Of a stretch of 8,608 nt of DNA, positions 5,916 to 8,608 are shown piece after piece (within the stretch, counting starts at the first letter, position 1; each line of letters begins with the position of its first letter). The position numbers and the translations under genes were made by a program. Location of the stretch: contig JACCUL010000087.1 in NCBI GenBank assembly GCA_013811855.1, positions 1 to 8,608 of the forward strand. The letters are read 5' to 3'. Under the pieces are notes generated by a model. The model did no database searches. It saw only the letters and a program-made list of their open reading frames with translations, and had not been told where the DNA came from. The DNA comes from Acidimicrobiia bacterium. Its GTDB lineage: Bacteria > Actinomycetota > Acidimicrobiia > Acidimicrobiales > Ilumatobacteraceae.

Positions 5916-7322
5916 ATGACGGCTCGACCCGCCACACTCGGTCAGCTCCGCGAATCGGGCTGGGCCTCGCGGCCGGTCAAGGACGAGATCCGCGCCAACG
6001 CCGTGACCGCCATCAGCACGGGCCGGCCCCTGTTCGAGCACGTGCTCGGCTTCGAGCACACCGTGCTGCCGCAACTCGAGAACGCCCTGCTGGCCGGCCA
6101 CGACGTGATCTTCCTGGGGGAGCGGGGCCAGGCCAAGACGCGGATGATCCGCTCGCTCACCGGACTGCTCGATGAGTGGATGCCGATCCTCGCCGGCAGC
6201 GAGATCAACGACGACCCGTACGCGCCGGTGTCCCGCCACGGCCGCGACCTCGTCGCCGCCCACGGTGACGACGCGCCGATCACCTGGGTCCATCGCGACG
6301 ACCGCTACGGCGAGAAGCTGGCCACGCCGGACACGTCCATCGCCGACCTCATCGGCGAGGTCGACCCGATCCGCGTCGCCGAGGGCCGCTACCTCTCCGA
6401 CGAGCTGACGTTGCATTACGGCCTCGTGCCGCGCACCAACCGGGGCATCTTCGCCATCAACGAGCTGCCCGACCTGGCCGAGCGCATCCAGGTCGGCCTG
6501 CTCAACGTGCTGGAGGAGCGTGACGTGCAGGTGCGCGGCTACAAGATCCGCCTGCCGCTCGACATCATGCTCGTCGCCTCGGCCAACCCCGAGGACTACA
6601 CGAACCGCGGCCGCATCATCACGCCGCTGAAGGACCGCTTCGGCAGCCAGATCCGCACCCACTACCCGCTCGACGTCGAGACGGAGATGGCCATCGTGCG
6701 CCAGGAGGTCCGTCCGGCGTCGGTCGGCGGGATCGAGGTGCGCATGCCCGAGCACCTGTCCGAGGTCATCGCCACGATCAGCCAGCTGGCCCGGGCCAGC
6801 TCGCACATCAACCAGCGCAGCGGGGTCAGCGTCCGGCTCAGCGTCACGAACAGCGAGGCGGTGGCGGCCAACGCGCTGCGCCGCGCCCTGCGGGCAGGCG
6901 ACCGGATCGCCGTGCCACGGATCGAGGACCTCGATGCGCTCGCCGCCAGCTCGGGCGGGAAGATCGAGATCGAGACGCTCGACGAGGGCCGCGACGGCGT
7001 CGTGTTCGAGAACCTCGTCAAGGCCGCCGTGCTGACAGTGTTCAAGGAGCGGGTGGCACCGGATGAGACCCGGGCGGTCATCGCCGCATTCGAGGACGGG
7101 GCCGTCGCCCACACCGGTGAGGACGTGTCCTCGGCCGAGTTGGCCGGCCTCGTCGAGTCGGTGCCGGCGCTGCGCCCGCCCGTGGCCCAGCTCGTCGCCG
7201 GTGACGAGTCGCCGGCGGCCGTGGCCGCGGCGGTCAGCTTCGTGTTGGAGGGCCTCCACCTCTCGAAGCGCCTGAACAAGGACCGCGCCGGCGCCCGCAG
7301 CACGTACCGCGGCCGCCGCTGA
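5916..7322 (+). CDS. ChlI/MoxR-like AAA+ ATPase (magnesium-chelatase ATPase family)
   Basis: This 468-residue protein has one AAA+ module in its N-terminal half. Walker A is GERGQAKT (residues 68-75, Lys74). The Walker B region is GIFAINELPDL (177-187), where the usual acidic pair reads Asn-Glu. Sensor 1 is ASANPEDYTN (221-230), followed by RIITPLKDRFGSQIRTHYP with the likely arginine-finger region. The last 200 residues are a helical region without a recognisable second domain. Such proteins are often annotated as magnesium chelatase, but nothing here makes bacteriochlorophyll. MoxR/ChlI-type ATPases usually remodel a partner with a VWA metal-binding domain; that partner is not in this window, as the next gene is a convergent Nudix gene. 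The start at ATG 5916 is supported by the -10 box 8 nt upstream. It is cytoplasmic with no membrane segment. Family assignment is firm, cellular role unknown. Confidence 0.9.
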   Translation: MTARPATLGQLRESGWASRPVKDEIRANAVTAISTGRPLFEHVLGFEHTVLPQLENALLAGHDVIFLGERGQAKTRMIRSLTGLLDEWMPILAGSEINDDPYAPVSRHGRDLVAAHGDDAPITWVHRDDRYGEKLATPDTSIADLIGEVDPIRVAEGRYLSDELTLHYGLVPRTNRGIFAINELPDLAERIQVGLLNVLEERDVQVRGYKIRLPLDIMLVASANPEDYTNRGRIITPLKDRFGSQIRTHYPLDVETEMAIVRQEVRPASVGGIEVRMPEHLSEVIATISQLARASSHINQRSGVSVRLSVTNSEAVAANALRRALRAGDRIAVPRIEDLDALAASSGGKIEIETLDEGRDGVVFENLVKAAVLTVFKERVAPDETRAVIAAFEDGAVAHTGEDVSSAELAGLVESVPALRPPVAQLVAGDESPAAVAAAVSFVLEGLHLSKRLNKDRAGARSTYRGRR

Positions 7323-7329
7323 TCGTTCT

Positions 7330-7396
7330 GATTCCCAGAACCCGCGATTTTCGGCGCGTTCCGCTCCTGAGAATCCCGGACCTTCCTGGTCTCAGG
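7330..7396. terminator. Candidate bidirectional terminator with alternative hairpins
   Basis: The 69-bp gap between two convergent genes holds GATTCCCAG (7330-7338) against CTGAGAATC (7367-7375), eight of nine pairs, with CGCG (7343-7346) and CGCG (7355-7358) able to pair inside. A competing fold pairs CCTGAG (7366-7371) with CTCAGG (7391-7396), which covers the Nudix stop codon. No T-run follows on either strand, so an intrinsic terminator is uncertain; location is the main support. Confidence 0.35.
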
Positions 7397-7808
7397 TCGT
7401 GACCTCGGCGAGGACCGTGGTGAGGCTTGCGAGGACGAGAAGGTCGTGGGGGTACGTGAGGAGATCGGGGGCTCGGTCGAGGCGGATCCAGCGGACCTCG
7501 TCGACCTCGTCGTTGCGGCGGAACGACCCGTCCTCGACCTGCATGGCCCAGTAGCGCACCCGCTTCGCCCGCCCCTTGCGGTGCCGGTACCGGGCCTCGG
7601 CGAGCTCGGGCCCGACCCTGCAGCGGAATCCCGTCTCCTCTTCGACCTCGCGCACGGCGGCGCCCACGGCGGTCTCACCGGGGTCCAGCTTCCCCTTCGG
7701 CAGCGACCAGTCGTCCCGGTCCGGGCGATGCACGGCGAGCACCTCGACGTGGCCCTTGTCGCTCATCCTCCAGATCACGCCGCCGGCCGCCTCGATCACG
7801 CCCGTCAC
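7392..7808 (-). CDS. Nudix hydrolase, MutT1-like
   Basis: The 138-residue product is a single Nudix domain. The Nudix box matches the consensus GX5EX7REUXEEXGU exactly: GKLDPGE, seven residues, REVEEETGF. The glutamates bind the divalent metal used to hydrolyse a nucleoside diphosphate linked to another group. The stretches AAGGVIWR and DDWSLPKGKLDPGE resemble actinobacterial MutT1, which acts on 8-oxo-dGTP and diadenosine polyphosphates. Mycobacterial MutT1 has an added C-terminal histidine-phosphatase domain; this protein stops after the Nudix fold. Two GTG starts are possible. GTG 7808 gives the full length. GTG 7799 gives a product starting MIEAAGG and has TACCGT (minus strand, 7812 to 7807) 7 nt before it, fitting a leaderless transcript. 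It lies 91 bp downstream of the CYTH gene on the same strand. Substrate is inferred only. Confidence 0.9.
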   Translation of the reverse strand: MTGVIEAAGGVIWRMSDKGHVEVLAVHRPDRDDWSLPKGKLDPGETAVGAAVREVEEETGFRCRVGPELAEARYRHRKGRAKRVRYWAMQVEDGSFRRNDEVDEVRWIRLDRAPDLLTYPHDLLVLASLTTVLAEVTT

Positions 7809-7899
7809 GGTATGCCCGGTGGTTGACGGAATCGTGGACCGATGGTGAACGGCCGGCGACGCGACGGCGACGCCACGCTGGCCGGAGCGCGAAATCTCG

Positions 7900-8364
7900 C
7901 TAGGGCCGTCCGTGGCGGGCCAGCGCGTCGTTCGACCACCCCGGCTCGTCGGTCACGTCGCGGCCGAACCACGCCGGCGGTTCGAACGACCGGGCCCGTG
8001 CCTCGGACGGGAACTCGACCTCGACGGTCACCAAGCCGTCGAGCGGGCCGCCGTAGACATCGATCTCGGCGGTCAGCCCGTCGCCGAGCTCGACCCGGTG
8101 GCGCGCCTTGTTGATCCGTCGACCGTCCGTGAGCAGCCACAACGCCTCGGACGCGGCGGCCGGCACGTCGACCTCGACCTCGGTGCGGACCATGCCCTGT
8201 CCGCCCTTGACCGTCAGCGTCGCGGCGTCGTCGGTGATGCGGATGCGCACGACCGTGTCGCCCTCCGTCGCCAGGTACCCCTGGCGCATCGAGGTCGCAC
8301 GACCGAGGTCGTCGGCCGACGGCACCTCGTCCACGAGAAACTTGCGCTCGATCTCCGCGGGCAT
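7900..8364 (-). CDS. CYTH domain protein (triphosphate tunnel metalloenzyme)
   Basis: The 154-residue protein is a minimal CYTH domain, close in size to bacterial tripolyphosphatases of this fold. The defining ExExK motif opens the chain (EIERK, E4, E6, K8). The alternating charged residues lining the tunnel follow: R40 and R42 in VRIRIT, K53 in LTVKG, R60, EVEVDV (from E62), K86 to R90 (KARHR), AEID (E100, D102) and VTVEVEF (E115, E117). The C-terminal WFGRDVT...WSNDALA helix is typical of bacterial members. These enzymes cleave tripolyphosphate or nucleoside and thiamine triphosphates with Mg or Mn; some make cAMP, so the reaction is not certain. The start is ATG 8364, because ExExK must be near the N-terminus; the reading frame stays open upstream to 8538 but runs into the divergent gene. 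It is divergent from a CYTH/CHAD-like gene 46 bp away and upstream of the Nudix gene. Confidence 0.9.
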   Translation of the reverse strand: MPAEIERKFLVDEVPSADDLGRATSMRQGYLATEGDTVVRIRITDDAATLTVKGGQGMVRTEVEVDVPAAASEALWLLTDGRRINKARHRVELGDGLTAEIDVYGGPLDGLVTVEVEFPSEARARSFEPPAWFGRDVTDEPGWSNDALARHGRP

Positions 8365-8373
8365 GGCCCCGGA

Positions 8374-8379
8374 AGTATG
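8374..8379 (-). promoter_or_regulatory. -10-like box for the CYTH gene
   Basis: On the minus strand CATACT, four of six matches to TATAAT, ends 9 nt before ATG 8364, with no clear Shine-Dalgarno between. A leaderless or nearly leaderless transcript is likely if this is the promoter. No -35 is evident. Confidence 0.35.
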
Positions 8380-8394
8380 CGAGCCGTCGGTCGG

Positions 8395-8400
8395 TACTGT
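8395..8400 (+). promoter_or_regulatory. -10-like box for the CYTH/CHAD-like gene
   Basis: TACTGT (TANNNT) ends 10 nt before ATG 8411. It would place the first transcribed base within a few bases of the start codon. It sits opposite the CYTH -10-like box in the 46-bp divergent gap. Confidence 0.35.
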
Positions 8401-8410
8401 CGAGCCTCCG

Positions 8411-8608
8411 ATGGACACCGCTCGCGCGACGTTCGCCCCCGGCGAGGACGGCGACCCCGACGAGGCGATCGCCGTGCTCGAGCGGCTCGGCTTCGAGTTC
8501 GCGACGAGCCGGCGCGTCGGCCGGACGCTGCTCGACACGTTCGACGGCCGGCTGGCCGCCGCCGGGTTGCGCGCTGAGTGGCGCCAGGGCGACCGTGCGG
8601 AGCTGATC
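8411..8608 (+). CDS. CYTH/CHAD-like domain protein, 3' partial
   Basis: The frame is open from ATG 8411 to the right edge, giving 66 residues (MDTARATFAPGEDG...). The segment RTLLDTFDGRLAAAGLRAEW resembles the beginning of CYTH-like domains that precede a CHAD domain, where a short acidic lead, an LDTFDxRL turn and an LR strand recur. CHAD domains are histidine-rich helical modules associated with polyphosphate. The CHAD part itself would lie beyond the window, so this is inferred. The expected ExExK is not seen in the visible part. The gene is divergent from the CYTH gene, and the shared family supports a related role. The start is supported by TACTGT 10 nt upstream. Identification is moderate. 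Confidence 0.6.
   Translation, partial: MDTARATFAPGEDGDPDEAIAVLERLGFEFATSRRVGRTLLDTFDGRLAAAGLRAEWRQGDRAELI

Noticed and set aside
5866..5937. ATG 5937 as the GH2 start.
   Set aside because: It would overlap the divergent ATPase start by 22 nt; the 24 extra residues lack homology-like features, and GTG 5865 has a well-placed -10 box.
5877..7259. Minus-strand reading frame of 460 residues opposite the AAA+ ATPase.
   Set aside because: It mirrors a well-conserved ATPase gene; the antisense product is Asp/Val/Arg-rich, typical of a high-GC shadow frame.
7853..7875. Repeated CGGCGACG units in the Nudix-CYTH gap, considered as a tandem repeat or operator.
   Set aside because: Only two copies of a G/C-only octamer; expected by chance at this composition.

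Overview
The window is very GC-rich with strong G/C third-position codon use. It carries an Sdh1-type succinate dehydrogenase, a ChlI-like AAA+ ATPase, a MutT1-like Nudix protein and CYTH/CHAD-type genes. Together these suggest a high-GC actinobacterium, perhaps an Acidimicrobiia-type lineage; that placement is inference from gene content and composition, not from a marker gene.

Layout. 1-1518 (+): the C-terminal four-fifths of the succinate dehydrogenase flavoprotein (sdhA), cut by the left edge. 1519-1659: a 141-bp gap rich in inverted repeats. 1660-2433 (+): the iron-sulfur subunit (sdhB). 2499-3720 (+): a family 1 (MGT/UGT type) glycosyltransferase broken by a +1 frameshift near 3282. 3736-5865 (-): a glycoside hydrolase family 2 protein converging on it, with a 13-bp perfect inverted repeat over the glycosyltransferase stop. 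5866-5915: a short divergent promoter region. 5916-7322 (+): a ChlI/MoxR-like AAA+ ATPase. 7323-7391: a convergent gap with hairpins. 7392-7808 (-): a Nudix hydrolase. 7900-8364 (-): a CYTH triphosphate tunnel protein. 8365-8410: a second short divergent promoter region. 8411-8608 (+): the start of a CYTH/CHAD-like protein cut by the right edge.

How the genes fit together. SdhA and SdhB form the soluble, electron-transferring part of complex II; the membrane anchor (sdhC) is not downstream and is expected upstream of the window. The glycosyltransferase and GH2 enzyme converge and need not be functionally linked. The Nudix, CYTH and CYTH/CHAD-like genes form a plausible polyphosphate or nucleoside-polyphosphate neighbourhood.

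A recurring signal is a -10-like hexamer (mostly TANNNT) placed 8-10 nt before start codons that lack a Shine-Dalgarno sequence, on both sides of both divergent gaps. This points to leaderless transcription and helps choose starts, notably GTG 5865 for the GH2 gene. I see no CRISPR array, tRNA, rRNA, insertion sequence, phage or defence module. Most of the window looks like ordinary chromosomal genes. The points most worth a second look are the broken glycosyltransferase, the inverted repeats at 1523-1606 and 3680-3729, the paired leaderless promoters, and the GH2 active-site substitution.
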